NCBI RefSeq assembly: GCF_001598415.1
Contig: NZ_BCYX01000005.1
Span: 124,001-188,000, forward strand
Reading direction: 5' to 3'
Origin: Sphingomonas mali NBRC 15500
GTDB taxonomy: Bacteria; Pseudomonadota; Alphaproteobacteria; Sphingomonadales; Sphingomonadaceae
Length of the DNA stretch: 64,000 nucleotides
Made by a program: the position numbers and the translations under genes. Positions 18,676-27,258 of this stretch are shown in pieces. Position 1 is the stretch's first letter. Every line of letters starts with the position of its first letter. The notes beneath the pieces were generated by a model. It was not told the DNA's origin and did no database searches. It saw only the letters and a list, made by a program, of their open reading frames with translations.

Positions 18676-19062
18676 CTATTTGGCCGTTGCCGTCGTCAGA
18701 TAGGCGATCACCGCAGCGCGCTTCGCCGGATCGGAGACGCTGATCGGCATCTTCGTCCCGGGAACCTTCTTCATCGGTGCGGCCAGGAATTGGTCGAGCG
18801 TCTTGGCATCCCATGTCAGGCCCGAACCCTTCATCGCGGCCGAATAGCTGAAGCCCGGAACGGACCCGGCACGCCGGCCGATCAGGCCCGAGAGATTGGG
18901 GCCGATCCCGTTGCGGCCGCCCTTGGTGACCGTATGACACGCCGTGCACATGCCGAAGGCCTGGGCACCCGCCGGGGCGCTTTGCGCGCCGGACGGTACC
19001 GCGAAGACCGCGATGGCCGCCATCAGGGCAGGGGCAGCGGCCAGGCTGTAGATCGACTTCAT
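18676..19062 (-). CDS. Class I c-type cytochrome, periplasmic electron acceptor
   Basis: 128 residues with a signal peptide ending near SGAQSA. A single heme site CTACH (Cys39, Cys42, His43) and a distal Met in GTKMPIS make a typical class I cytochrome c. ATG 19062 overlaps the previous TGA by 1 nt (TGATG); a TTG one codon upstream is the alternative. In this cluster it is the likely electron acceptor for the GMC dehydrogenase. Confidence 0.9.
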   Translation of the reverse strand: MKSIYSLAAAPALMAAIAVFAVPSGAQSAPAGAQAFGMCTACHTVTKGGRNGIGPNLSGLIGRRAGSVPGFSYSAAMKGSGLTWDAKTLDQFLAAPMKKVPGTKMPISVSDPAKRAAVIAYLTTATAK

Positions 19063-20159
19063 CAATGCTCTCCTGGAGATATGGTCCCGGTGACGTCCGC
19101 CGCTTGCGGATCGAGGCCCATCAGCGCGCGATTGGCGCTTCGATCGGTACCGCTCGAGGCGAAATCATCGAAGGCATGGGGCGTGACCCGGATGATATGG
19201 TTCTTGATGAAGGGCGCACCCTCGCGCGCGCCGTCTTCGGGATGCTTGAGCGCGCATTCCCATTCGAGCACCGCCCAACCCGCAAAGTCATAGGCCGCCA
19301 TTTTCGAGAAGATCGCGCCGAAGTCGATCTGGCCGTCGCCCAGCGAGCGAAAGCGGCCGGGGCGGTCCACCCAATTCTGATAGCCGCCATAGACGCCGGA
19401 TCGCCCGTTCGGCCGGAACTCCGCATCCTTGACGTGGAAGCAGCTGATCCGCTCATGATAGATGTCGAGAAAGGCGAGATAGTCGAGTTGCTGCAGCACG
19501 AAATGGCTGGGATCGTAGAGGATCCGAGCGCGCGGATGCTGGTCGACGGTGTCGAGGAATCGCTCGAAGGTCACGCCGTCGTGCAGATCCTCGCCCGGAT
19601 GGATCTCGAAGGCGCAATCGACGCCGCAATCCTCGAATGTGTCGAGGATCGGCCGCCAGCGCTTGCCGAGTTCGGCGAACGCCTCGTCGATCAGCCCGGC
19701 CGGGCGTTGCGGCCAGGGATAGAAATAGGGCCAGGCCAGCGCGCCCGAGAAGGTCGCGTGCGCGTCGAGCCCCAGCCGTTGGCTGGCCCGCGCGGCGAGC
19801 TTCACCTGCTCGACCGCCCAGGCCTGGCGCTCGGCCGGCTTGCCGCGCACCTGCTCGGCGGCGAACCCATCGAACAGACTGTCATAGGCGGGATGGACCG
19901 CCACCAGCTGGCCCTGAAGATGGGTGGAAAGCTCGCTCGCCACGATGCCGTGCTTGTCGAGCGTGGCGCGGAGATCGTCGCAATAGGTCTGGCTCTCCGC
20001 CGCCGTCGCGAGGTCGATCAATTGCGGCGTGCAGGGGATCTGGACCGCCACGAATCCAAGCCCGGCAGCCCATTCCGCCAGATGATCCAGCGTGTCGAAC
20101 GGCGGTTGATCGGACAGGAACTGGGCCAGGAAGATGCCGGGCCCCTTGATCGTCTTCAT
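19062..20159 (-). CDS. Cytosolic sugar phosphate isomerase/epimerase-like TIM barrel
   Basis: 365 residues from ATG 20159, which has GGAG 8 nt upstream; an ORF extension to 20216 overlaps the oxidoreductase gene and is unlikely. Barrel motifs: LGFVAVQIPCTPQLIDL, CAFEIHPGEDLHDG, ILYDPSHFVLQQ, CFHVKDAEFRPNG and WAVLEWECALKHP, with intact metal ligands (Glu, Asp, His, Glu). No signal peptide, so this third barrel of the cluster works in the cytosol, unlike the two Tat-exported ones. The start shares ATGA with the Gfo/Idh/MocA gene, so both are coupled. Probably works on the imported keto-sugar. Confidence 0.9.
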   Translation of the reverse strand: MKTIKGPGIFLAQFLSDQPPFDTLDHLAEWAAGLGFVAVQIPCTPQLIDLATAAESQTYCDDLRATLDKHGIVASELSTHLQGQLVAVHPAYDSLFDGFAAEQVRGKPAERQAWAVEQVKLAARASQRLGLDAHATFSGALAWPYFYPWPQRPAGLIDEAFAELGKRWRPILDTFEDCGVDCAFEIHPGEDLHDGVTFERFLDTVDQHPRARILYDPSHFVLQQLDYLAFLDIYHERISCFHVKDAEFRPNGRSGVYGGYQNWVDRPGRFRSLGDGQIDFGAIFSKMAAYDFAGWAVLEWECALKHPEDGAREGAPFIKNHIIRVTPHAFDDFASSGTDRSANRALMGLDPQAADVTGTISPGEH

Positions 20160-21295
20160 CGTGCATCTCCGGGGACGGACATCCAGGCGCGGGCTTCGTT
20201 CGAGCGGATCGCGCAATCGATGAAGCGTGCGGACCGCAGGCCGTCGTCGATGCCGGGCAGGAGACCTTTCCTGTCGTCCGCGCCGTCGATCATGTCGGCA
20301 AAATCCCGGTAGAGCGTCGCAAATGCCTCGATGAAACCCTCCGGATGTCCGCTCGGCAACCGGGTTGCCCCTTGCGCAGCCGAATGCAGGCCCGGCCCTC
20401 CGGCATGGATGATCTCGGTCCGCGAGTCCGGCCAGCGCAGGATCAGGTCGCCTGGCGCGTCATGGCACCATTCGAGGCCGCCTTTCTCGCCATAGATGCG
20501 CAGGCGCAGCCCGTTGCGTTCTCCCGTCGCGATTTGCGAGGCGGTCAGGACGCCGGGCACGCCGCCCGCAAAGTGCAACAGGACGTTGCAGTCGTCGTCG
20601 AGCTGCCGCCCTGCGACCACGCGGGGAAGGTCCGCGATCAGCTCCATGGCGCGCAGGCCGCTGACATATTCGGCGAGCTGGAAGGCGTGGACGCCGATAT
20701 CGCCGATGGCGCCGCCCGTGCCGGCGCGGGCGGGATCCGTTCGCCAACTCGCCTGGAGATTGTCGCCTTCGATGCGCTCGGACAGCCACCCTTGCGGATA
20801 GTCGACCATGATCTTGCGGACCCGGCCGATCGCACCGTCGGCGATCCGCGCCCGTGCCTCGCGGATCATCGCATAGCCGGTATAGGTATAGGTGAGCGCG
20901 AAGGGGCGGCCCGATCGCGCGACGATAGGGGCCAGCGCCTCGGCCTCGGCCAGGGTGGCGGTCATGGGCTTGTCGCAGATCACCGGGAGACCGGCTTCCA
21001 GCGCCGCCTTGGCGATCGCGAAATGGCTGTCGTTCGGCGTCGCGATAGCGATCGCCTGCACGCCGTCGTCGCGTCCGCGCTCGCCCGCGATCAAGCCCTC
21101 GATGCCGTCATAGGCCCGTCCCTCCGGGATGCCCCATCGAGCAGCCTGCTGGCGAGACTTCTCCAGTGTCCGGCTGAAGGCGCCGGCGGCCAGTACGAAG
21201 CGCGCGTCGAGGCAAGCGGCCATGCGATGCACCGGGCCGATGAAGCTGCCCGGGCCGCCGCCGACCAATCCGAGCCTGAGAATATTCTGGGTCAT
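20156..21295 (-). CDS. Gfo/Idh/MocA family NAD(P)-dependent oxidoreductase
   Basis: 379 residues from ATG 21295. The Rossmann motif is LGLVGGGPGSFIGPVHR, then IATPNDSHFAIAKAALEAG and CDKPMT (the EKP-type catalytic Lys motif), and GAIGDIGVHAFQLAEYVSG in the C-terminal domain. Such enzymes oxidise or reduce sugars and inositols, including 3-keto sugars. It is coupled to the isomerase downstream (4-nt overlap) and 20 nt from the transporter gene upstream. Expected role: reduce the keto-sugar in the cytosol after uptake. Confidence 0.92.
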   Translation of the reverse strand: MTQNILRLGLVGGGPGSFIGPVHRMAACLDARFVLAAGAFSRTLEKSRQQAARWGIPEGRAYDGIEGLIAGERGRDDGVQAIAIATPNDSHFAIAKAALEAGLPVICDKPMTATLAEAEALAPIVARSGRPFALTYTYTGYAMIREARARIADGAIGRVRKIMVDYPQGWLSERIEGDNLQASWRTDPARAGTGGAIGDIGVHAFQLAEYVSGLRAMELIADLPRVVAGRQLDDDCNVLLHFAGGVPGVLTASQIATGERNGLRLRIYGEKGGLEWCHDAPGDLILRWPDSRTEIIHAGGPGLHSAAQGATRLPSGHPEGFIEAFATLYRDFADMIDGADDRKGLLPGIDDGLRSARFIDCAIRSNEARAWMSVPGDAR

Positions 21296-21315
21296 CGAAA
21301 ATCCGTCCCGGACCG

Positions 21316-22572
21316 TCAGGGGAGCACGGGCGCGGCCGCGCCGGACTGCTCGTCCTGCGGCGGAGCCAGCTTCTCGCGGAAGGCGAGGGCGAAGAGGACC
21401 ATCGCGACGAAGGCGATCACCGCCGGCACCATCCAGATCGCGCGCCAATCATGGCTGCCGTCGGAATTGGCATGCATGCCGTAGACGACGCCGGCAATGT
21501 TGGAGCCGATCACGATGCCGATGCCCTGGGTGATCAGGTTGAAGAAGGATTGCGCGCGGGATCGAGCCTCGGCGTCGAACTTGCGATCGACATAGATCTG
21601 CCCCGACACGATCAGGAAGTCGTAGCAGATGCCGTGGATGATGATGCCGAGCAGCACCATCGGCATGATCGCGGTCGAGCCCTGGTAGCCGAATCCGAAC
21701 AACAGGAAGCGAACCGCCCAGGCGCCCATTCCGACCACCAGCACCCATTTGATGCCCAGCCGGAGGAGCACGAACGGCAGGCTGACCAGGATCAGCGATT
21801 CGAAGATCTGCCCCGCGGTCTGGATGCCGGTCGCTTCGATCCGCGTCCCGAACAATGTCAGGTGCAGGTCCTTGTCGGCGAAGAAGGTGTTGCCATAGGC
21901 ATCGTAGAAGCTTCTCGGCGTCATCAGCGCCAGGGTGCAGGCGATGAAGATCCAGAATGCCGCCTCGCGATGACGCAGGATGACGTCCAGTCCCAGCACC
22001 GCCGAAGGGCTGACGATCCGCCCGCGGGCGCGCGGCGGCGTGTTCGGCAGGGTGAGGGCATAGAGCCCCAGCGCGATATAGACGATCGCCGCCATCCGCA
22101 TCGGCAGAGCGGTTTGCGCCGCTCCGGCGATAACGCCGACCAGCAGGCCCGCCACGATCCAGCCGATCGTGCCCCACACCCGGACGCCCGGAAATTCCTT
22201 GGCGATGTCGGTCATCGAGTTGAAGGCGATCGCCGTCGCGAGCGGGATGGTCGATGCGTAGAACAGGAAATGGAGCAGGCAGCCGAACAGGAAGAGCGAT
22301 GGCGAGGTCTGGATCGTGGACACCCAGAAGAGCGCGACGCCCGCGCAGATCGAGAGGATGCTCAACAGCTTCTCGGCCGCCATGAAGCGGTCCGCGATCA
22401 TCCCGACGAACAAAGTGGAGGCGATCGTCGCTATGCCGACCATGCCATAAGCAGCGCCGATGATCGTGTCGAAATGCAGGCCCTTGCTCATATAGGTGCT
22501 GAGCGGAACGAGCCAGACGCCCCACGCGAAATATTGCGCGAACATCATGACCGACAGCCGCAATTTGACCAT
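21316..22572 (-). CDS. MFS transporter of the nucleoside:H+ symporter (NHS) type
   Basis: 418 residues with about 12 hydrophobic segments. Opening SVMMFAQYFAWGVWLVPLST and GMVGIATIASTLFVGMIADR are characteristic of the NupG/XapB-like symporter family. Start ATG 22572 gives the conserved N-terminus; an ORF start at 22620 only adds unrelated residues. It is the first gene of the minus-strand catabolic cluster, so it likely imports the sugar or glycoside product instead of a nucleoside. Confidence 0.88.
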   Translation of the reverse strand: MVKLRLSVMMFAQYFAWGVWLVPLSTYMSKGLHFDTIIGAAYGMVGIATIASTLFVGMIADRFMAAEKLLSILSICAGVALFWVSTIQTSPSLFLFGCLLHFLFYASTIPLATAIAFNSMTDIAKEFPGVRVWGTIGWIVAGLLVGVIAGAAQTALPMRMAAIVYIALGLYALTLPNTPPRARGRIVSPSAVLGLDVILRHREAAFWIFIACTLALMTPRSFYDAYGNTFFADKDLHLTLFGTRIEATGIQTAGQIFESLILVSLPFVLLRLGIKWVLVVGMGAWAVRFLLFGFGYQGSTAIMPMVLLGIIIHGICYDFLIVSGQIYVDRKFDAEARSRAQSFFNLITQGIGIVIGSNIAGVVYGMHANSDGSHDWRAIWMVPAVIAFVAMVLFALAFREKLAPPQDEQSGAAAPVLP

Positions 22573-22590
22573 GTGCCGCACCCCTTCAGA

Positions 22591-22609
22591 GCCAAGGCAT
22601 GACCTTGGC
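22591..22609. promoter_or_regulatory. Inverted repeat in the leader of the transporter gene
   Basis: Perfect 7-bp arms GCCAAGG (22591-22597) and CCTTGGC (22603-22609) with 5-nt spacer CATGA, located 19-37 nt upstream of the MFS start codon. Candidate operator or leader hairpin. Confidence 0.4.
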
Positions 22610-22710
22610 GGACCTCTCACCCGGCAGGAAACTGGCGATTAGAGAAAAACGCCACCCGATACCGTCACTTGCCTCGATCTTCGCCGAGTCCTCGATCGGC
22701 TAAAACAATC

Positions 22711-22726
22711 ATGAGATCGATCTCAT
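22711..22726. promoter_or_regulatory. 16-bp perfect palindrome, candidate operator of the catabolic operon
   Basis: ATGAGATCGATCTCAT is a perfect palindrome located ~140 bp upstream of the transporter start and just beyond the stop of the LacI-type regulator. An imperfect LacI-like element, TTGCAAGCGCAAA, follows at about 22726-22738. Both could bind the local regulator; which one does is not decided by sequence. Confidence 0.45.
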
Positions 22727-22762
22727 TGCAAGCGCAAATCGACGAAAATCGGACGCGTCGAG

Positions 22763-23785
22763 TCAGGAAATCGGCGATTGCCTGGGGACAGGCCCCATGC
22801 TTTGCCGGGCGACGATCTCATAGGGCAGCGTGGCATAGACCGGCTGGGTCTGCCGACCGCTCAATATGTCGAGCAGGAGTTCGACCGTTTTCCGGCCGAT
22901 TTCCGCCATCGGTTGGCGCACGGTGGCGAGCGGGGGGTCGACATAACGCGCCATCTGGATGTCGTCGAAGCCGACGACCGACATATCGCCCGGGCAGGAA
23001 ATGCCGGCGGACCGCGCCGCCGCCAATGTCCCGATCGCCATCTCGTCGCTGAAGCAGAAAATGGCGGTGGGGCGTGGCGCGCGCGAAAACAGAGCCATCG
23101 CCGCGCGACGACCGGATTCGATGGAGAAGTCGCCATTCTCGATCACGAGGTGGGCGGCCAGGCCCTGATCCTCCGCCGCCTTCTGCGCGCCGGCCAGGCG
23201 ATCCCGGGTCAGCGGACTGTCGGCGGGTCCGATGATGACCGCGACGTCGCGATGGCCCAGTCGATAGAGCGATTGCATGACATCATAGCCCGCACCCGCA
23301 TTGTCGATATGGGCGCTCGACACGCCAAGCGATGGCGTGAACTCGCAGCCGTTGACGATCGGCGCCCGGCTGCCGTCGCGTTCGAGGATGGTCGCCAGGA
23401 CCGTGGGCAGGCGGTGCCCGAGGAAGATGATGCCGTCCGCCTCTCGGCGATTGAGCATGTCGGCATATTGTTCCTCGCGCTCGCGCTCGTTGCGCGTATC
23501 GCCCAGCAGGACCGCATAGCCCGCTTTCTGCGCCGCTTCCTCGACGCCGCGGATGACGCGCGAGAAGAAGGGATTGGAGATATCCGGGACGGTCACGATG
23601 ATCCGGCCGGTGCGAGTGGTGCGCAGGCTCGCCGCCACCGAATTGCGGCTATAGCCAAGCTCCTGCACCGCCTTCAGGACCCGGTGCCGCGTGGCCTCCG
23701 CGACCAACTCAGGCGCCGACAACACGCGGGCGGCCGTTGCTCTCGAGACGCCGGCGGCCTGCGCGACGTCGCGAATGGTCGTCAT
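22763..23785 (-). CDS. LacI family transcriptional regulator
   Basis: 340 residues. The N-terminal helix-turn-helix and hinge are TIRDVAQAAGVSRATAARVL and SVAASLRTTRTGRIIVTVPD, followed by a periplasmic-binding-protein-like effector domain (DISNPFFSRVIRGVEEAAQK, VVGFDDIQMARYVDPPLATV). It reads in the same direction as the sugar cluster and stops 190 nt before it. The gap holds two inverted repeats, so it is the likely repressor of the catabolic operon, responding to a pathway sugar. Confidence 0.93.
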   Translation of the reverse strand: MTTIRDVAQAAGVSRATAARVLSAPELVAEATRHRVLKAVQELGYSRNSVAASLRTTRTGRIIVTVPDISNPFFSRVIRGVEEAAQKAGYAVLLGDTRNEREREEQYADMLNRREADGIIFLGHRLPTVLATILERDGSRAPIVNGCEFTPSLGVSSAHIDNAGAGYDVMQSLYRLGHRDVAVIIGPADSPLTRDRLAGAQKAAEDQGLAAHLVIENGDFSIESGRRAAMALFSRAPRPTAIFCFSDEMAIGTLAAARSAGISCPGDMSVVGFDDIQMARYVDPPLATVRQPMAEIGRKTVELLLDILSGRQTQPVYATLPYEIVARQSMGPVPRQSPIS

Positions 23786-23952
23786 TGTAGGAAAATGTCG
23801 GGGGCGATGGCCGCAGCGCGACTATCTGGGTGGGCGATGAGCGGTCCGTGACAACGCATCGCCATACATTTGCGATCGGTCATCCGATTGACAAGCCCTC
23901 TTCGCAGCGGCCGCCAGACGCGGGATGCTTTGAATGCCCCCTTCGAGACACA

Positions 23953-24258
23953 TCAGTCCTCTCTCAACAAGGTCTCGAAATCCCGCCCACCATAGAAAAT
24001 GCCGATGACGACCACGTCGCGCTCTTCAACCACGAATGCTATTGTTACCCGGCGTCGCCAAGCCAGTGTACGCATTCCCGGTCGCAGATCGTCCCGCGGC
24101 GTTCCTCGCTCGGGAAATTCGCTCAACGTGGCGATATGGTCGAGAATCCCGTCCGCAAACCGCATCGCGATCTCGGCGTCGGCCGCCGATGCAATGTAGC
24201 TGTGCAGATGGTCTAGTTGGTCGCGCGCCTCGGGCGTAAAGACAATGTGGTGGGCCAC
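23953..24258 (-). CDS. parE: Type II toxin, RelE/ParE family
   Basis: 101 residues with the ParE/RelE fold: HIVFTPEARDQLDHLHSYIA, FPERGTPRDDLRPGMRTLAW, RRRVTIAFVVEERDVVVIGI and FYGGRDFETLL. ParE toxins poison DNA gyrase. Starts at GTG 24258, 20 nt after the antitoxin stop, same strand and order (antitoxin first) as usual for parDE. Confidence 0.9.
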   Translation of the reverse strand: MAHHIVFTPEARDQLDHLHSYIASAADAEIAMRFADGILDHIATLSEFPERGTPRDDLRPGMRTLAWRRRVTIAFVVEERDVVVIGIFYGGRDFETLLRED

Positions 24259-24278
24259 CCTCGGTCAGAAGGCCGCAA

Positions 24279-24539
24279 TCAGACGTCGCGTTTACCGATT
24301 GATGCGCGAACGTCGTCCAGGGACATTCCGCGAGAGGGATCGGCGCGATAGGCATCATAGGCAGGCAAAGCCTGTTGTCGGAGCCAGTCATCCAATGCGC
24401 GCTCGCGCGCATTCAACGCTCGCAGACCTTCGCGGATAACTTCGCTCTCGCTGGCATATTCGCCCGATGCGACCTTGGCACGGACAAGAGCCGCCATCTC
24501 GTTGGGCAATGTCACACTGAACTGTTGGGTCGAACGCAT
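24279..24539 (-). CDS. parD: Type II antitoxin, ParD/CopG ribbon-helix-helix family
   Basis: 86 residues. The N-terminus QQFSVTLPNEMAALVRAKVA, followed by SGEYASESEVIREGLRAL, is the ribbon-helix-helix DNA-binding domain of ParD; the acidic C-terminal tail binds the toxin. AAAGGA precedes ATG 24539. A perfect inverted repeat 16-34 nt upstream is the expected autoregulatory operator. Confidence 0.92.
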   Translation of the reverse strand: MRSTQQFSVTLPNEMAALVRAKVASGEYASESEVIREGLRALNARERALDDWLRQQALPAYDAYRADPSRGMSLDDVRASIGKRDV

Positions 24540-24554
24540 GGCGAGGTCCTTTCC

Positions 24555-24573
24555 AGTAGGATTTAATCCTACT
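24555..24573. promoter_or_regulatory. Operator palindrome of the parDE operon
   Basis: AGTAGGATT-T-AATCCTACT, perfect 9-bp arms around one base, lies 16-34 nt upstream of the parD start codon. Ribbon-helix-helix antitoxins bind such short palindromes to repress their own operon. The AT-rich centre could also overlap the -10 region. Confidence 0.75.
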
Positions 24574-24745
24574 CAGCCGGAAGTTCAATCAGCGTCAGAT
24601 GGACGCCTAGGGCAAATAGCCGGGACGGCGTGATCGAGGTTTTGTGCGCCAACCGACCTCATACACCGTTCGTCGTCTGACCGTTGACGCCGGCGCACTC
24701 CCCTTCGCATGTGCAGCATATCGTTAAGAAGAGGCGAGAAAGCTG

Positions 24746-26104
24746 ATGCGCATCGTGATGATCGGTTCGGGCTATGTGGGACTTGTCTCGGGCGCGTGCT
24801 TCGCCGATTTCGGCCATGACGTCGTCTGTGTCGACAGCGACGAGGCGAAGATCGCCAAGCTGAAGGCTGGCGGAATCCCGATCTATGAGCCCGGGCTCGA
24901 CCGGCTCGTCGCCAAGAACGTTGCCGCAGGCCGGCTGTCGTTCACGACCGAACTCGCCGCGCCGGTGGCCGCTGCCGATGTCGTGTTCATCGGCGTCGGC
25001 ACGCCCACCCGACGTGGCGATGGCCATGCCGATTTGTCCTATGTTTATGCTGCGGCGCACGAGATCGCGCGGGCGCTCGATGGCTTCACCGTGATCGTCA
25101 CCAAATCGACGGTTCCGGTCGGCACCGGCGACGAAGTGGAGCGCATCATCCGCGAGGCCAACCCGGACGCCGATTTCGCCGTAGCCTCCAATCCCGAGTT
25201 CCTGCGCGAGGGCGCCGCGATCGAGGACTTCAAGCGCCCCGACCGCATCGTCGTCGGTATCGAGGACGAGCGCGCCCGCGCGCCGATGGAGGCGGTCTAT
25301 CGTCCGCTCTATCTCAACAAGTCGCCGCTGCTGTTCACCCGCCGTCGCACCAGCGAGCTGATCAAATATGCCGCCAACGCGTTTCTCGCGATGAAGATCA
25401 CCTTCATCAACGAGATTGCTGACCTGTGCGAGAAAGTGGGGGCGGACGTTCAGGACGTCGCGCGGGGCATCGGCCTCGACAACCGGATCGGCGGGAAGTT
25501 CCTCCATGCCGGCCCCGGCTATGGCGGATCGTGCTTCCCCAAGGATACGCTGGCGCTGGTCAAGACTGCCCAGGATCACGACAGCCCGTTGCGGCTGATC
25601 GAGACGACCGTCGCGGTCAACGACGTCCGCAAGCGCGCAATGGCGCGAAAGGTGATCGCGGCGGCCGGCGGCGACGTGCGCGGCAAGACCATCGGCGTGC
25701 TCGGCCTGACCTTCAAGCCCAACACGGACGACATGCGCGACGCGCCCGCAATCGCGATCGTCCAGGCGTTGCGGGATGCCGGTGCGAGCGTGCGCGCTTA
25801 TGATCCGGAAGGGATGGCGGCGGCGGCGCCGCTGCTGGGCGAAATAGCCTATACGGATTCCGCCTATGCCGTGGCGGAAGGCGCGTCGGCGATCGTCATC
25901 GTCACCGAATGGGATGCCTTCCGCGCGCTCGACTTCGCGCGGTTGAAGGCAGTGATGGCGGCGCCGGTGCTGGTCGACCTGCGCAACATCTACCGCGCCG
26001 ACGATCTCACCGCAGCGGGCTTCATCTATCGCAGTGTCGGACGGCCCGGCGATGGCGAGCCAGTGATCCATCCCGAGGCGATCAAAATCCCCGAGTTGCA
26101 ATAG
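24746..26104 (+). CDS. ugd: UDP-glucose 6-dehydrogenase
   Basis: 452 residues, full length for the family. NAD motif MIGSGYVGLVSGACFADFGH, VFIGVGTPTRRGDGHADLSY, TKSTVPVGTGDEVE, SNPEFLREGAAIEDF and the catalytic Cys in GPGYGGSCFPKDTLAL. It oxidises UDP-glucose twice to UDP-glucuronate in the cytosol. Here it opens the exopolysaccharide locus and implies a uronic acid in the polymer. Start ATG 24746 follows a GAGG-containing ribosome site. Followed 11 nt later by a glycosyltransferase. Confidence 0.95.
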   Translation: MRIVMIGSGYVGLVSGACFADFGHDVVCVDSDEAKIAKLKAGGIPIYEPGLDRLVAKNVAAGRLSFTTELAAPVAAADVVFIGVGTPTRRGDGHADLSYVYAAAHEIARALDGFTVIVTKSTVPVGTGDEVERIIREANPDADFAVASNPEFLREGAAIEDFKRPDRIVVGIEDERARAPMEAVYRPLYLNKSPLLFTRRRTSELIKYAANAFLAMKITFINEIADLCEKVGADVQDVARGIGLDNRIGGKFLHAGPGYGGSCFPKDTLALVKTAQDHDSPLRLIETTVAVNDVRKRAMARKVIAAAGGDVRGKTIGVLGLTFKPNTDDMRDAPAIAIVQALRDAGASVRAYDPEGMAAAAPLLGEIAYTDSAYAVAEGASAIVIVTEWDAFRALDFARLKAVMAAPVLVDLRNIYRADDLTAAGFIYRSVGRPGDGEPVIHPEAIKIPELQ

Positions 26105-26115
26105 GAGCGCCGGAC

Positions 26116-27258
26116 ATGGCCTCCACCACGCCGCCGATCTGTGTCACCGGACTGCGGGGCTTTCCCGACGTGATGGGCGGCATCGAAAGCCACTGCGAAG
26201 AGTTGCTGCCCCGCATTGCGGCACTCGCGCCCGAACAGCCGATCGTCGTACTCGGCCGCGCGCCCTATTTACCGGAGCGGCGGCGAACGTGGCGCGGTGT
26301 CGAGATCGTCGGACTGCGCTGTCCACAATCGAAGCATTTCGAGACGATCCTTTCGACATTGTTCGCGATAGTCGCCGCCAAGCGGCGCGGCGCGGAAGTG
26401 CTCCACATCCATGCGATCGGGCCCGCGATCCTGACTCCGCTCGCGCGGCTGCTGGGACTGCGTGTGGTCGTGACTCATCACGGCACCGACTATGATCGCG
26501 CCAAATGGGGCCGGTTCGCAAAAGCCGTATTGCGGGCGGGCGAGCGTGCGGCGCTCGGCTGGGCGGACCAGATCGTTGCGATCTCGCCATCGCTTGCCGA
26601 GCAGTTGCGGCTGGCCTTTCCGCGAAAGGCCAACGCGATCCACTATATTCCCAACGGTGCGCCCGAATTGTTCGCGGCTGGCGATGCCAACGAGATACTT
26701 TCGGGGCTCGGGATCGGCGACGCACCTTTCCTGCTCGCGGTCGGGCGGCTGGTGCCGGAAAAGGGTCTCCACGACCTGATCGCCGCGCACCGCACATCGC
26801 GCACGGGGTACAAATTGGTAATCGTCGGCGGCGCGGATCACGACAGTCCCTATGCCCGCGACCTGGTCGCCGAAGCGGGACCGGATGTGATCTTCGCGGG
26901 CGTGCAATCGCGCAACGTGCTCGCGACACTCTATCGCCGGGCGGCGATGTTCGTGATGCCGTCCTATCACGAGGGCCTGCCGATCGCCGCGCTCGAGGCC
27001 GCGGGCGAGGGCGCGGCGATGGTGCTGAGCGACATTCCCGCCAACCGCGATATCGGCTTGCCTGCGGCGAACTATTTTCCGGTGGGCAACGTCGATCGTC
27101 TCGCTTCTATGCTGACGGCCGATCCCGCCTCGCTGCGCGCCGACGCAAACGCGGTACGCACGCGCTTCTCCTGGGACAAGGCCGCGGTGGAGACGCTCGG
27201 CCTGTATCGCGCGCTTCAGCCCGAACGGTCACGCACGATCCGGCCAAGCGCGGCCTGA
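26116..27258 (+). CDS. Glycosyltransferase family 4 protein
   Basis: 380 residues from ATG 26116 (AGGAG 9 nt upstream). The N-terminal acceptor domain GLRGFPDVMGGIESHCEELL resembles the DUF1972/rhamnosyltransferase group. The donor domain has LLAVGRLVPEKGLHDLIAA, IVGGADHDSPYA and the E-x7-E-like site PSYHEGLPIAALEAAGEGAA. Retaining GT-B enzyme likely adding one sugar to the exopolysaccharide repeat. Its 3' end overlaps the converging small Tat gene by 43 nt. Confidence 0.92.
   Translation: MASTTPPICVTGLRGFPDVMGGIESHCEELLPRIAALAPEQPIVVLGRAPYLPERRRTWRGVEIVGLRCPQSKHFETILSTLFAIVAAKRRGAEVLHIHAIGPAILTPLARLLGLRVVVTHHGTDYDRAKWGRFAKAVLRAGERAALGWADQIVAISPSLAEQLRLAFPRKANAIHYIPNGAPELFAAGDANEILSGLGIGDAPFLLAVGRLVPEKGLHDLIAAHRTSRTGYKLVIVGGADHDSPYARDLVAEAGPDVIFAGVQSRNVLATLYRRAAMFVMPSYHEGLPIAALEAAGEGAAMVLSDIPANRDIGLPAANYFPVGNVDRLASMLTADPASLRADANAVRTRFSWDKAAVETLGLYRALQPERSRTIRPSAA

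Noticed and set aside
19065..20312. 415-residue plus-strand ORF
   Set aside because: Antisense to the cytosolic isomerase gene; no recognisable domain.
21451..22602. 383-residue plus-strand ORF
   Set aside because: Antisense to the MFS transporter; strongly charged and without structure.
23830..24216. 128-residue plus-strand ORF upstream of parE
   Set aside because: Mostly antisense to the ParE gene, no ribosome site and no family resemblance.
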